Shown: positions 42,231 through 51,413, counted from the stretch's first letter. The stretch is DNA of 64,000 nt from CAKZNE01 sp002695025 (GCA_913043285.1 CAJWML010000014.1:49979-113978); one strand, 5' to 3'. The notes: generated by a model not told the origin, from the letters alone. Program-made: numbers and translations.

Positions 42231-43988
42231 TTATTCTTCCCTGGTGTTCGTTTGCCTGAGCACTTGGTTCAATTCTCTTTTTACATGAGCCAGCCTGCTT
42301 TGCTCACGGGCCATCTCTTCCTGTGCCATCGCAAGTTTTTCCTGTTGTTGGTGTAATTCCAATCGCTGGCGGTTCAAGGTTTCTAACATCTCTGTAGTAA
42401 TAAGTGAATTGGTGCTGAACGATTTTTGTGTCTCGGCCAGTGACTTTTGCAGGGTGCTTATACTGATCTGTATTTTCCCCAATGACTTTTGTTTTTCAAT
42501 AAGCGATTGCTGAAGGTTGCCGATTGCTATTTGCTTCTCCTTATCTACATCAGGGTTGAAATTGATATTTTCCTCGTGATCAATCTCTATTCCTTCAGCA
42601 GGTTCGTTGGTGAAACGGAATTCATAATCATGGATGTAAGCAGCCGGATCAACGGCTTTACCGTTTTTATGGACTTCATAGTGCAGGTGTGGGCCGGTTG
42701 ATTTGCCAGAATTACCGCTTAGTGCTATAACCTCACCACGATGTATCTTTTCTCCAGTACGCACCTTGATATCACTAAGCTGGCTGTATACCGTAAGGTA
42801 TTCATGGTTATGGTTTAATACAATCATCTTACCATAACCGTCTGCATTGTGGTCTACTGATTCAACCACTCCATCTGCGGTGGCGAGGACTTCCGTGCCA
42901 ATGGCTGTGGAAAGATCTATGCCCTTATGCAGTTTACCTTTATTGGTAAAAGGGTCTCTGCGGGAGCCAAAGGCAGAGGTGATCTTCAGTGTTTCAGAAG
43001 CTCGTAAGGGCAGTATAGAGGGTTCATAACGGCTTACATCCTGGATCGGCACACTCCTGTCAGAAGTGGTGAAAGGGGCGGTTACCGCTTCTATAGTATG
43101 GCTTATGGAAGCTGCGGACTCATGACCTTTACGAGAAGTAAAAGCCAGTAGCATCATAACCAACAGGGGAAGACTTAGAGCATAAATAAGCTTCGGCTTA
43201 CGGGTGTTTTGTGATTTATTCATCATTACAATTCTTTTTTTAATAGTTCTGAAATTGAAATGACTCACTAAGCCAGAGTAGGGGGCGGGTTGCAACTGTG
43301 CAAACAGGATCTCCTGGTAGGCAATGCGACTATTGAAACGCTTTATTACCTGGGCATCCGCCTGAAATTCATGGACTTCAATGAGCGCTTTTCGGTACCA
43401 ATAGATGAAGGGGTTGAACCAAAACAGCGCAACAAGAAGGTCCAGTAGCAGCCGGTCTAAAGAATGCAGCTGCCGCACGTGTACACACTCATGTTCCAGT
43501 ATCTGCTCAAATGCCGGTGTGTCAAAAACGGCTTTCGGTATGAACACATTGGAGAAGAAACTAAACGGACTGGGGCGTGTGGTCTTAAATAATTTAAACC
43601 ATTGTTTTCTTACATATTCACTTTGATGTTTGATTTTTTGCAGGAAATAAAGATGAAGCAGTGAACGTAACAGTAAAAGTCCCATCAGGAACAGGTAGAT
43701 ATTGCTTACTATTTGCCAGGTGGGAAAGTGGTGCAGTGGTTCAGATGTTTTGGTATTTACCGGGATAACTTCCCCCGATCTACCCATCAATTCGGTCATA
43801 TCCACATACGGAATGTGAGCGATTTCCTTAGGGAAAGGATTCTCGATCAGAGGAATAAAAACAGACAATAACAGACTGGAAATAAGGTATAACCTGTTTA
43901 ATCCATGACTGGTGTAATGCCGGAACAAAAACCAGTACAGGCCGTAGAACAGTGCTTGAATAAACACCATTCTCATCAGGTAGATCAT
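42231..43988 (-). CDS. BlaR1-like M56 peptidase fused to an M23 (LytM) domain
   Basis: About 585 residues. The N-terminal half has four membrane helices and the M56 zinc motif HECVH (about residues 166-170) with a downstream EVHEFQAD. After helix four (about 267-283) the extracytoplasmic part is an M23 endopeptidase domain with HKGID (His355, Asp358) and HLHYEV (His434/436), so all LytM zinc ligands are present. A coiled coil of about 100 residues ends the protein. BlaR1 has a penicillin-binding sensor in this place. It overlaps or abuts blaI; the start at 43988 is uncertain (44003 is also possible). Confidence 0.85.
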   Translation of the reverse strand: MIYLMRMVFIQALFYGLYWFLFRHYTSHGLNRLYLISSLLLSVFIPLIENPFPKEIAHIPYVDMTELMGRSGEVIPVNTKTSEPLHHFPTWQIVSNIYLFLMGLLLLRSLLHLYFLQKIKHQSEYVRKQWFKLFKTTRPSPFSFFSNVFIPKAVFDTPAFEQILEHECVHVRQLHSLDRLLLDLLVALFWFNPFIYWYRKALIEVHEFQADAQVIKRFNSRIAYQEILFAQLQPAPYSGLVSHFNFRTIKKRIVMMNKSQNTRKPKLIYALSLPLLVMMLLAFTSRKGHESAASISHTIEAVTAPFTTSDRSVPIQDVSRYEPSILPLRASETLKITSAFGSRRDPFTNKGKLHKGIDLSTAIGTEVLATADGVVESVDHNADGYGKMIVLNHNHEYLTVYSQLSDIKVRTGEKIHRGEVIALSGNSGKSTGPHLHYEVHKNGKAVDPAAYIHDYEFRFTNEPAEGIEIDHEENINFNPDVDKEKQIAIGNLQQSLIEKQKSLGKIQISISTLQKSLAETQKSFSTNSLITTEMLETLNRQRLELHQQQEKLAMAQEEMAREQSRLAHVKRELNQVLRQTNTREE

Positions 43989-43992
43989 TATA

Positions 43993-44370
43993 TCACCGGT
44001 CATTATCTTTTTGGATTTGTTCGTCAATCAGGGCCCGGATCTCCTTAAGCTCCTCAACGGTAAGCTCCGTCTTTTGAGCAAAGAAGGAAGCAAACTGGCG
44101 GGTAGAATTATCAAAGAAACTGTCCAGCATTCCCCTAAAGGTCTGCTTCATATACTTGTCTTTGGAAACAGCCGGCCGGTATTGCCGGGACTTGCCGTGT
44201 AACTCGTAATCTATAAAGCCTTTTTTGACCAATACATTAACCACCGTTGAGATAGTGGTATAGGCCGGTCGGGGCTCGGGGTATTCATCTACAATATCTT
44301 TGAGATAAGCTGCTTTCAGCTTCCAGAGATATTGCATTACTTGCTGTTCTGCTTTGGTTAACTCCTTCAT
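43993..44370 (-). CDS. BlaI/MecI/CopY-family transcriptional repressor
   Basis: A 125-residue winged-helix repressor. The DNA-binding part is residues 5-70 (LTKAEQQVMQYLWKL, PAYTTISTVVNVLVKKGFI). In BlaI the peptidase partner cleaves between the two halves and frees the operator. The cleavage region cannot be seen here with certainty. The next gene encodes an M56 peptidase, as in classical blaR1-blaI pairs, though this one has an M23 domain. Possible operator dyads lie upstream. Confidence 0.92.
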   Translation of the reverse strand: MKELTKAEQQVMQYLWKLKAAYLKDIVDEYPEPRPAYTTISTVVNVLVKKGFIDYELHGKSRQYRPAVSKDKYMKQTFRGMLDSFFDNSTRQFASFFAQKTELTVEELKEIRALIDEQIQKDNDR

Positions 44371-44381
44371 CGTAGAGCAAT

Positions 44382-44421
44382 ATTATAACTATAATAATAA
44401 TTACACAACTATTTTTATAGT
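44382..44421. promoter_or_regulatory. Candidate BlaI operator dyads
   Basis: Two AT-rich dyads sit 12-51 bp before the blaI ATG: ATTATAACTATAAT (44382-44395, imperfect) and ACTATTTTTATAGT (44408-44421, arms ACTAT and ATAGT). They resemble the spaced dyads recognised by BlaI-type repressors, but the exact motif for this lineage is not known to me. Confidence 0.35.
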
Positions 44422-44484
44422 AATAAAATCAATAAAGGTTTAAGTTATTGATTTTCATTTGATTAAAATCAAGTTATCCTAAGT

Positions 44485-44826
44485 CTATAGATCGGACCAA
44501 ACCGCAAGCTCATTACCGCCCGGATCGGTAAAATGAAACCTTCGCCCTCCCGGGAAGGAATATATCGGTTGGGTAATTCTGCCTCCGTTATTCTCTACAG
44601 TTTGCTGTGATTCTTCGAGCTGTTCGTGGTATAATATAACCAGGGCTCCGTTAACGATCTCTTCATCGCTTTGGGCAAATCCGCCTTCCAGCCCACTGTT
44701 TGAAAATGCGGTATAGGCAGGGCCATAGTCGGTGAAGCTCCAGCCAAATGCATTTTGGTAGAACTGTTTCACTTGTTCCAGATCTCTGGCTTTGAATTCT
44801 ACGTAGTTTATTTGATTGCTGTTCAT
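44485..44826 (-). CDS. VOC family (glyoxalase/bleomycin resistance-like) protein
   Basis: A 113-residue single VOC domain: YVEFKARDLEQVKQFYQNAFGW at the start, GGFAQS in the middle and GRRFHFTDPGGNELAVW at the end. Such domains bind a metal and often work as dimers. ATG at 44826 is chosen because a longer frame from 44886 adds twenty residues with no VOC similarity. Substrate unknown. Confidence 0.9.
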   Translation of the reverse strand: MNSNQINYVEFKARDLEQVKQFYQNAFGWSFTDYGPAYTAFSNSGLEGGFAQSDEEIVNGALVILYHEQLEESQQTVENNGGRITQPIYSFPGGRRFHFTDPGGNELAVWSDL

Positions 44827-44920
44827 GGAGGTATAAGGTCTTAAATTAAAAATCCTCAAGGTGGTAGCGCAGGTTTTGACAGCCAATGACGTCTAAGCTT
44901 TAAAACCTGATAAAAATACC

Positions 44921-45853
44921 ATGAAAAAATCAAGACTTATTTCTTTTCCAAGCCTCTTTCTGTTAGCCGCTTTGTTGAGCTGTATCAAAGATGACGATAG
45001 TTCCGGTGGTACTACCAACTGTGAGAATTCCGATTCCTACCATATCAATAATGGCATGGCTTGCAACAACACCCCTACGGCCGCCAGCATTTATTCTCTT
45101 AATCCTAATGGGGATGTCATAGAAGTGACCTTTAATTATGTGCCTCCCCACCAGGTATTAGGTATGCTCAGTTCCAATCAGCGAACTTTCTCGTTTCCGG
45201 CCAGGCCGGAGTTGGCAACCGAAATAACGCAGGTAGCCAATACTTCTTTTTCAGGCACTTCAGGTATCATTGGCTGGATCTTCGGGATTGCCAATACAGG
45301 AGTGCCTTTTGACCCTGTGGCTGCCGAAGGTTGGACCAATACTTCCACCGGTGAAAAGAATTACGAGTGGAACCTGGAGGTGCTTAGTACCCATACTAAT
45401 CTCATCTATGACTGTAACAATGCACATGACCCCATGCGGTATCATTATCACGGTACCCCTATCCAGTACCTGCAGGGGATAGAGGACGGGTCTTCACATT
45501 CCGGGCTGTTGGGTTATGCTGCTGACGGGTTTCCCATTTACTATAAATACGGCTATGAAAGCCCGGATGATGCCAGTAGTAGTATTGTAGCCCTTCAATC
45601 CAGCTACTCCGTAAAGGAAGGTTGCCGTCCCGGTGACGGTATAAGTGCCCCGGATGGAGGTTATGATGGTTCGTATGTAGCGGACTATGAATATGTAGCC
45701 GGAAAAGGTGATTTGGATGAATGCAACGGACGCTGGTCCAAAACCCCTGAATTCCCGGAGGGTACTTACGTGTACTATATTACCGATGAGTTTCCTTCCG
45801 TACCACGTTGTTTTAAAGGAACTCCATCAACCGATTATAAGATCAGCCTGTAA
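44921..45853 (+). CDS. YHYH domain lipoprotein
   Basis: A 310-residue lipoprotein with lipobox AALLSC. The YHYH domain is unmistakable: DPMRYHYHGTPIQYLQG and LLGYAADGFPIYYKYGY, then YEYVAGKGDLDECNGRW. The His-rich motif suggests metal binding, but no activity is established. The next gene begins on the last base of its stop codon (TAATG). Confidence 0.9.
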   Translation: MKKSRLISFPSLFLLAALLSCIKDDDSSGGTTNCENSDSYHINNGMACNNTPTAASIYSLNPNGDVIEVTFNYVPPHQVLGMLSSNQRTFSFPARPELATEITQVANTSFSGTSGIIGWIFGIANTGVPFDPVAAEGWTNTSTGEKNYEWNLEVLSTHTNLIYDCNNAHDPMRYHYHGTPIQYLQGIEDGSSHSGLLGYAADGFPIYYKYGYESPDDASSSIVALQSSYSVKEGCRPGDGISAPDGGYDGSYVADYEYVAGKGDLDECNGRWSKTPEFPEGTYVYYITDEFPSVPRCFKGTPSTDYKISL

Positions 45854-46452
45854 TGCGGGTTCAACTTTTTGCCATAGTAATAATCTGTATGGGATGTCCT
45901 ATTTTCACGAGAGGGCATTCTATGCTTGAAAACATCTGGATCATCTACCCGGATGAGAGCAGCACCGCCTGGCATTTGAATATAGGTGTTCCTACTCACC
46001 AATTTCATGTATCAATCATTAGTCAATACCCAGGGCTTAAGGGCGTGGATATGAATGGTGAAGAGTTTATAGCCGGAGCTTTCACTTTTATGAGAGAGCA
46101 GGTAGTAATAAGCTTTGATAGTGATACGATGAATCTACAAAGCCTGGACGCGCAGTTTGGCGGTCATGATGGTACTTTGCGATTTCTTTTACCGGATATT
46201 CCGCCAGACCCTTCTCAAATGGATATAAGTCTGAAAGGGTTTCACGATAAGCACGTGGACCATCGTTTTATGGTTTACAATCATGGGCGGACCATCAGCC
46301 GCAAAGCGGGTCATGACGAAACGGAATTGCATTTTGATATTTCAGTTGATCATCGTGAAGCATCAGCTATTCCGGGCAGTCTGTTGATTGGTGTTATACT
46401 GCTGTTTTTCCTGTTGGCTGCGGCACTTTTCCGGAGACAATCCCGGGAGTAG
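45853..46452 (+). CDS. Exported single-span membrane protein paired with YHYH protein
   Basis: A 199-residue protein with an N-terminal signal (IVIICMGCPIFTRGHS). A strand-rich extracytoplasmic region of about 145 residues contains many His and Asp (FHDKHVDHRFMVYNH), and a C-terminal helix (residues 176-193, LLIGVILLFFLLAAALF) ends in a basic tail. The periplasmic part vaguely recalls the N-terminal region of HupE/UreJ-type proteins, which I cannot confirm. It is translationally coupled to the YHYH gene, so the pair probably acts together, perhaps on a metal. Confidence 0.7.
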   Translation: MRVQLFAIVIICMGCPIFTRGHSMLENIWIIYPDESSTAWHLNIGVPTHQFHVSIISQYPGLKGVDMNGEEFIAGAFTFMREQVVISFDSDTMNLQSLDAQFGGHDGTLRFLLPDIPPDPSQMDISLKGFHDKHVDHRFMVYNHGRTISRKAGHDETELHFDISVDHREASAIPGSLLIGVILLFFLLAAALFRRQSRE

Positions 46453-46558
46453 GTGTATTCTGTATCAACATTTTTTAAACCACGCCAATTGGGAAAAGAG
46501 CAATAGATATAAACTATGTATTTGGTATAATTAATTTTTATTCAGTCGATTATATCGA

Positions 46559-48715
46559 TCATTTCAAGTTTTCAATAAAGTAATCCGTTACCTTTTGCAT
46601 CAGGTGAATACGGTCCTTTCCACGTACATTATGTTGATGCATGGGGTAAACAAAGTAATCGAGTTGCTTGCCTTGTTCCACCGCTTTTTTGAGGTATAGC
46701 TGGGTATGTTGCCATACCACCACATCATCACTGGTACCGTGAATGAGGAGTAATTTACCATCCAGGTTGTCAATGTAATTCAGAAGGTTGCTGTTCTTGT
46801 ACCCTTCAGGATTCTGATCCGGGGTATCCATATAGCGTTCGGTATACATAACCTCGTAGTAGCTCCAGTCTATCACCGGGCCACCGGCCACACCGGCTTT
46901 GAAAATACCGGGATTACGGGTCATCATACTGATCGTCATAAAGCCGCCAAAACTCCAGCCGTGGATACCCATGCGGGTGGTATCTACGTAGCTTTTGCTT
47001 TTCAGGAAGTTCACACCTTGCAGCTGATCCTCCATTTCCACGGTGCCTAACTGCCGGAAGGTATTCTGCTCCCAGGCCTGACCACGGTTGCCGGAGCCAC
47101 GGTTATCCAGCGTCCATACGATAAAACCTTGCTCCGCCATATACTGGAACCAAAGGTTGGCACCACCTGTCCAGTCGTTACGGATCATTTGGGCATGCGG
47201 ACCACCGTATAGGTAGATCACTACCGGGTACGTATCCGTGCTGTCAAAATCCGTGGGCAGGAACATCCGGCAATACAGATCGCCACCATCCTTGTCTTTA
47301 ATGGTAAACAGTCGCATCTCGCCCAGGTCGTAATCTTTTAAAGGGTCCTCGGAATCGATAAGCGTATGATCAATGGAATTACCAATGCCTACAACTTTAC
47401 TCTGCCAGGTGGTTTGGGTGCTACTGAAGTTATCCAGGAAGTAGGTCCCGGCCTCATTCACCGTTGGTGAGTGCGTACCGAAACCTTCGGTTAGACGTTC
47501 GGGTTTTTTCCCTTTCAGTGATACCCGGTATAGGTCACGGTTCAACGGGCTGATTTGGGTGGAGGTGTAGAAAGCGTAATTACCGTTTTCATCAAAACCC
47601 ATGAAATCCACCACTTGCCAGTCGCCTTTGGTTAGCTGCTTCAGGAGTTTACCATCTGCATTGTAAAGGTATAAGTGGTTAAATCCACTGCGGTTGCTCT
47701 CCCATATAAACTGATCATCGTGTCCCTTCACAAAATGGACAGGTACCAGCGGTTCTACATAGCGATCGCTTTTTTCTTCAAACAGCTTTTTCTCCAATTC
47801 ACCGCTGCCGGCATCGTAGCGTTTCAGGTCCATGTGGTTCTGATCGCGGTTCAGGTGGGCGATATAGATCTTATCGCTGGCCGGGCTCCAGGCAATATTG
47901 GTAAGATACTGGGTATGGGGTTCACCGGTTTGCATTTTTACGGATTTCCCGGAATTTACATCGTATACATAGAGGCTTACCTTTTCGGTTTTTTCAGTAC
48001 CTGCCATGGGATACTTGATATATTCCACGGTAGCCGGCTGTACGGTCCAGTCGATGATGGGGTAATCCGTCACCTCACTTTCATCCTTTACGTAATAGGC
48101 CAGTTTGCTGCCGTCAGGGCTCCAGAAGGTGCCTTTGTATATGCCGAATTCACTGCGTGATACGGTCTGTCCGCTTACCATGCCTTTGTTCTCGTTTTCG
48201 GCAACGGTAATTACTTCATCACCTTTCAGAAGGTAGAGGTTATTATTCTTTGTAAAAGCGATGTACCCGGTTTGGGGCGCTTTATCACGGTTGGAAGCCT
48301 CTGTCGGTAGTTCCAGGCTATCCGTTTTGGTTAGTGTTTTTTGGGGAAGATCATACGCATAAAGGTTTTGATTGTCCTCAAAACGGAAAAGGGTGGGAGA
48401 TTGCCATTCAATAGCGGGAAACCTGCGGCACTCGGGCCCACCGGCTTCCTGGAGCTTTTTATTCAACCTGGCAAGACTTATCACCTCAGTGGACTGGCCG
48501 GGATCTTCGGCATTGGCCATTACTAAAAGCGTTTCCCCGTCCTTTTCGGTAATGTAGGTGAATTGATTGCCGGAAGGTATCCATTGCAGTTGCTGTAAAC
48601 GGTCCGGGGCCAGGGAGGAATACTGGCCATACACGGCTTGCTGTATACTGAGTTTTTTCTTCTGGGCAACGGCCAGGAAGGAAAGAAGGGAGAAAAGAAG
48701 AACGAGGCGCTTCAT
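46559..48715 (-). CDS. S9 family prolyl peptidase (dipeptidyl peptidase IV-like)
   Basis: A 718-residue exported serine peptidase with a signal peptide (about residues 1-16). An N-terminal eight-bladed propeller of the DPP IV type covers about 40-470. The alpha/beta hydrolase domain has Ser588 in GWSFGG, Asp663/664 in HGTSDDVV and His695 in QHNVRG. It removes dipeptides, usually X-Pro, from the N-terminus of peptides. Monocistronic with its own -7 box. Confidence 0.94.
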   Translation of the reverse strand: MKRLVLLFSLLSFLAVAQKKKLSIQQAVYGQYSSLAPDRLQQLQWIPSGNQFTYITEKDGETLLVMANAEDPGQSTEVISLARLNKKLQEAGGPECRRFPAIEWQSPTLFRFEDNQNLYAYDLPQKTLTKTDSLELPTEASNRDKAPQTGYIAFTKNNNLYLLKGDEVITVAENENKGMVSGQTVSRSEFGIYKGTFWSPDGSKLAYYVKDESEVTDYPIIDWTVQPATVEYIKYPMAGTEKTEKVSLYVYDVNSGKSVKMQTGEPHTQYLTNIAWSPASDKIYIAHLNRDQNHMDLKRYDAGSGELEKKLFEEKSDRYVEPLVPVHFVKGHDDQFIWESNRSGFNHLYLYNADGKLLKQLTKGDWQVVDFMGFDENGNYAFYTSTQISPLNRDLYRVSLKGKKPERLTEGFGTHSPTVNEAGTYFLDNFSSTQTTWQSKVVGIGNSIDHTLIDSEDPLKDYDLGEMRLFTIKDKDGGDLYCRMFLPTDFDSTDTYPVVIYLYGGPHAQMIRNDWTGGANLWFQYMAEQGFIVWTLDNRGSGNRGQAWEQNTFRQLGTVEMEDQLQGVNFLKSKSYVDTTRMGIHGWSFGGFMTISMMTRNPGIFKAGVAGGPVIDWSYYEVMYTERYMDTPDQNPEGYKNSNLLNYIDNLDGKLLLIHGTSDDVVVWQHTQLYLKKAVEQGKQLDYFVYPMHQHNVRGKDRIHLMQKVTDYFIENLK

Positions 48716-48739
48716 AGAACTGTAATTGCGTTAGGTGCG

Positions 48740-48747
48740 CAAATGTA
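48740..48747 (-). promoter_or_regulatory. -7 box of the S9 peptidase gene
   Basis: TACATTTG on the minus strand matches TAnnTTTG and lies 24 bp before the ATG. Confidence 0.45.
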
Positions 48748-48768
48748 ATTAACCTCTTAAATTAAAGA

Positions 48769-49803
48769 TCAGTAACTGGTTTCGTCCAGTTTTACTTTAC
48801 CCCAAAATGTACGGTATACAAAAATGGTGTAGAAGAGTACCAGGGGAAATCCTATGGCTGCCATAAGCAGCATAATGCCCAGTGACTTTTCGGAGGAGGC
48901 AGCATTATACACCGTTAAGCTGTTGTCAGGGTTAGCTGGTGCATAAAGGATAGTAGGGTAGAGTTCAACTGCCACAATAACCATGGACAGGCAAGTGGTG
49001 ATGGACGAGAATATAAAAGCCCATTGGAACTTCCTTTTGCTTAACAATCTTGGAATATTGGCAATACTCAGGAAAGCTGCGAGTGGTATGAGGAAAAGCA
49101 CGGGTGACTGGCTGATGCGATCTGACATATGTGGCAGGTACAACAGTGCATAAAGCGTTGAAATGGCGAACAGGACAATGAAAGCAATCATAGCGCCCTT
49201 GATCAATCGTGTAATTTTGCTGAAAAGGCGGCCTTCGGTCTTCATGCTGAGGAAAATACCCCCGTGCATGGCAAAGAGGGCCAGGGTGGTAAAACCCACC
49301 AATACCGAAAAGGGGTTGAGGGCACCGGGCAGTGAGATATACACCTGCCCGTTCGCGTCCATATTAAAGCCGTTCAGTACGTTGCCTACTACCACACCCA
49401 GAAGGAAGGCCAGCATAGAGCTCGCAACGCTGTAGCTTACATCCCAGAACTGACGCCACCATTTCATTTCTTCCTTGCTGCGGAATTCAATAGATATAGC
49501 TCTGAAGATCAAAAAAATAAGGAAAAGCATAAAGGGGAGATACATGGCGGAAAAAAGGGAAGCATATACTTTGGGAAAGCCAGCAAACAGAGCCCCACCG
49601 CCAATAACCAGCCATACTTCGTTGCCATCCCAAACCGGCCCTACCGCATTAAGGGCTACCCTGCGGCTTTCTTCCTTCTTGAAAAAGAGATGCCAGAAAC
49701 CGGCTCCGAGGTCAAAGCCATCCAGCACGGCATAGCCGGAAAACAGGCCTCCGATCACGATAAACCAAAGTGTGGGATAATCCAGTCCTAAAAAAGTTTC
49801 CAT
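48769..49803 (-). CDS. cydB: Cytochrome bd ubiquinol oxidase subunit II
   Basis: A 344-residue membrane subunit. Typical motifs are LDGFDLGAGFWHLFF and GPVWDGNEVWLVIGGGALFAGFPKVYA near the N-terminus. With CydA it forms the high-affinity quinol oxidase that works at low oxygen. It follows cydA after a 4-bp gap. No cydX-like small gene is visible after it. Confidence 0.95.
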   Translation of the reverse strand: METFLGLDYPTLWFIVIGGLFSGYAVLDGFDLGAGFWHLFFKKEESRRVALNAVGPVWDGNEVWLVIGGGALFAGFPKVYASLFSAMYLPFMLFLIFLIFRAISIEFRSKEEMKWWRQFWDVSYSVASSMLAFLLGVVVGNVLNGFNMDANGQVYISLPGALNPFSVLVGFTTLALFAMHGGIFLSMKTEGRLFSKITRLIKGAMIAFIVLFAISTLYALLYLPHMSDRISQSPVLFLIPLAAFLSIANIPRLLSKRKFQWAFIFSSITTCLSMVIVAVELYPTILYAPANPDNSLTVYNAASSEKSLGIMLLMAAIGFPLVLFYTIFVYRTFWGKVKLDETSY

Positions 49804-49807
49804 GGGC

Positions 49808-51187
49808 CTAGTGTGTTAGCTGTTTTGTAAATTCCTGTTGGTGCGTGCGCTGGTCCATCAGCTCAGAGGTATCATCCGGCCCGTGTTTGATCTTTTTGGT
49901 AAGCAGGTACACGAACAGAGTCAGGAGCAGGGCGTATACCAGGGTAAATAGAATAAGGGAGGTAAGCACCTGGTTGGCTGTAACGGCATCGGATAGGGCA
50001 TCAGAGGTTCTCAGCAGGCCGTACACTACCCAGGGCTGGCGGCCCATCTCAGCTGCAAACCAGCCTAGCTGGTTGGCCACTTGGGGTAATACTACCGCCC
50101 ATACCAAAACCCACAGCAGCCAACGGTGATTAAAAAGTTTGTTGCGCCACAGTTGCACAGCTGCAAAAAGGGAGATGAGGATCAGTAGCATGCCAATGGC
50201 TACCATCAGGTGGTAAAACTGGAATACACTGTTGATGGCGGTAGGTCTTTCATCCTCGGGAAAGGAGTTGAGGCCGGTAACGGGCGTTTCAAAGTCCTGG
50301 TGCAGCAGGTAGCTGAGCCCATTGGGGATCTTAATCCCGGTAACCGATTGGTCCTCTTTATCCACCCAACCCATAATGTACATATCCGCCACGGCTGAGC
50401 TATCAAAATGGCCTTCAAAGGCAGCCAGCTTGGCCGGTTGGTTGCGGGCTACACCATCTGCAGAAAGGTGCCCGATAAATAGCTGTACCAGTGAAAAAAC
50501 AAGCGCACAGATCACGCTGATGCGAATGGCTTTTTGGGAGACGGCTATATGGCGCCTGCGCAAAAGGTAGTAGGCATGTACACTAAGTACCAGGAAAATT
50601 CCCGCCAGAAAGGCTCCCGTCCATACATGCAGCAACCTTTCCACGCTGGAGGGGTTGAAGACCATGGCCCAGAAGTCCGTGATCTCCGCGCGGGCGTTCA
50701 TGCCTTCACCTACAATATGGTAACCGGCCGGGGTTTGTTGCCAGCTGTTGGCCACTACAATCCAGATAGCAGAAAACATGGAACCCAGGAATACCCCTAC
50801 CGTAGCTATGAAATGAACGGCCGGCCTTACGCGGTTCCAACCGAAAAGCAACACACCCAGAAAACCACTTTCCAGGGCAAAGGCAAAAATACCTTCAGCC
50901 GCCAGGGCACTACCAAAAACATCACCTACGTAACGGGAGTAGGTGGCCCAGTTGGTACCGAATTCAAATTCCATCACAATACCGGTGGCCACGCCAATAC
51001 CAAAGGTGAGGGCAAATATCTTAGTCCAGAAGCGGGCCAGCGTTTCATACACTTTAATACGGGTAAGCAGGTAGCTGCCTTCAAAGATGACCATCAGCAA
51101 ACCCAGGCCAATACTAAGGGGCGGGTAGATGTAATGAAAGGCTACGGTGAAGGCAAACTGTATACGGGCAAGAATTTCTACGTCCAT
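49808..51187 (-). CDS. cydA: Cytochrome bd ubiquinol oxidase subunit I
   Basis: A 459-residue haem-bearing subunit. The first helix includes FAFTVAFHYIYPPLSIG, with the histidine ligand of haem b595. MEFEFGTNWATYSRYVGDVFG is the conserved haem region, and GRQPWVVYGLLRT lies near the C-terminus. It is the short Q-loop form (E. coli has a longer insertion). ATG 51187 is preceded by AGGGAGG-like purine tract complement; longer starts up to 51250 would translate an inverted repeat. A promoter-like box lies 120 bp upstream. Confidence 0.95.
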   Translation of the reverse strand: MDVEILARIQFAFTVAFHYIYPPLSIGLGLLMVIFEGSYLLTRIKVYETLARFWTKIFALTFGIGVATGIVMEFEFGTNWATYSRYVGDVFGSALAAEGIFAFALESGFLGVLLFGWNRVRPAVHFIATVGVFLGSMFSAIWIVVANSWQQTPAGYHIVGEGMNARAEITDFWAMVFNPSSVERLLHVWTGAFLAGIFLVLSVHAYYLLRRRHIAVSQKAIRISVICALVFSLVQLFIGHLSADGVARNQPAKLAAFEGHFDSSAVADMYIMGWVDKEDQSVTGIKIPNGLSYLLHQDFETPVTGLNSFPEDERPTAINSVFQFYHLMVAIGMLLILISLFAAVQLWRNKLFNHRWLLWVLVWAVVLPQVANQLGWFAAEMGRQPWVVYGLLRTSDALSDAVTANQVLTSLILFTLVYALLLTLFVYLLTKKIKHGPDDTSELMDQRTHQQEFTKQLTH

Positions 51188-51243
51188 AGGGAGGTAAATT
51201 GAGGTGTTGATGCTCTGACGGTTAAAAGCATGCTGATGTGCTT

Positions 51244-51275
51244 GTGTCATCCTCCAACTCCGCTCAGGATGACAC
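51244..51275. repeat. 10-bp inverted repeat in the cydA leader (dispersed-repeat type)
   Basis: GTGTCATCCT (51244-51253) and AGGATGACAC (51266-51275) pair exactly around a 12-nt loop. On the minus strand the unit reads GTCATCCTGAGCGGAG and so on. From memory, similar units (GTCATCCTGAGCG...) occur in many copies between genes of Bacteroidota. Only one full copy is seen here. Confidence 0.6.
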
Positions 51276-51309
51276 TTTGGTACATGGCGGAATTACTTTT
51301 AACTGTTCC

Positions 51310-51317
51310 CAAAGTTA
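51310..51317 (-). promoter_or_regulatory. -7 box of cydAB
   Basis: TAACTTTG on the minus strand, identical to the HU -7 box, lies 122 bp before the cydA ATG. The leader then contains the inverted repeat at 51244-51275. The 226 bp between ktrA and cydA holds nothing else I can assign. Confidence 0.5.
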
Positions 51318-51413
51318 GGGTACAGACCCGCACATAATGATTCTAAATAGTATTAATTCAGATGAATTTGTATAGCAGGGGGGTATGAATTGTAACCAGT
51401 AACCCCCGCTATT

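Noticed and set aside
50534..51202. 222-residue frame opposite cydA
   Set aside because: Antisense to conserved cydA coding sequence and of low-complexity composition.
51188..51250. N-terminal extension of CydA by 21 residues
   Set aside because: It translates the dispersed inverted repeat and precedes the usual CydA N-terminus.
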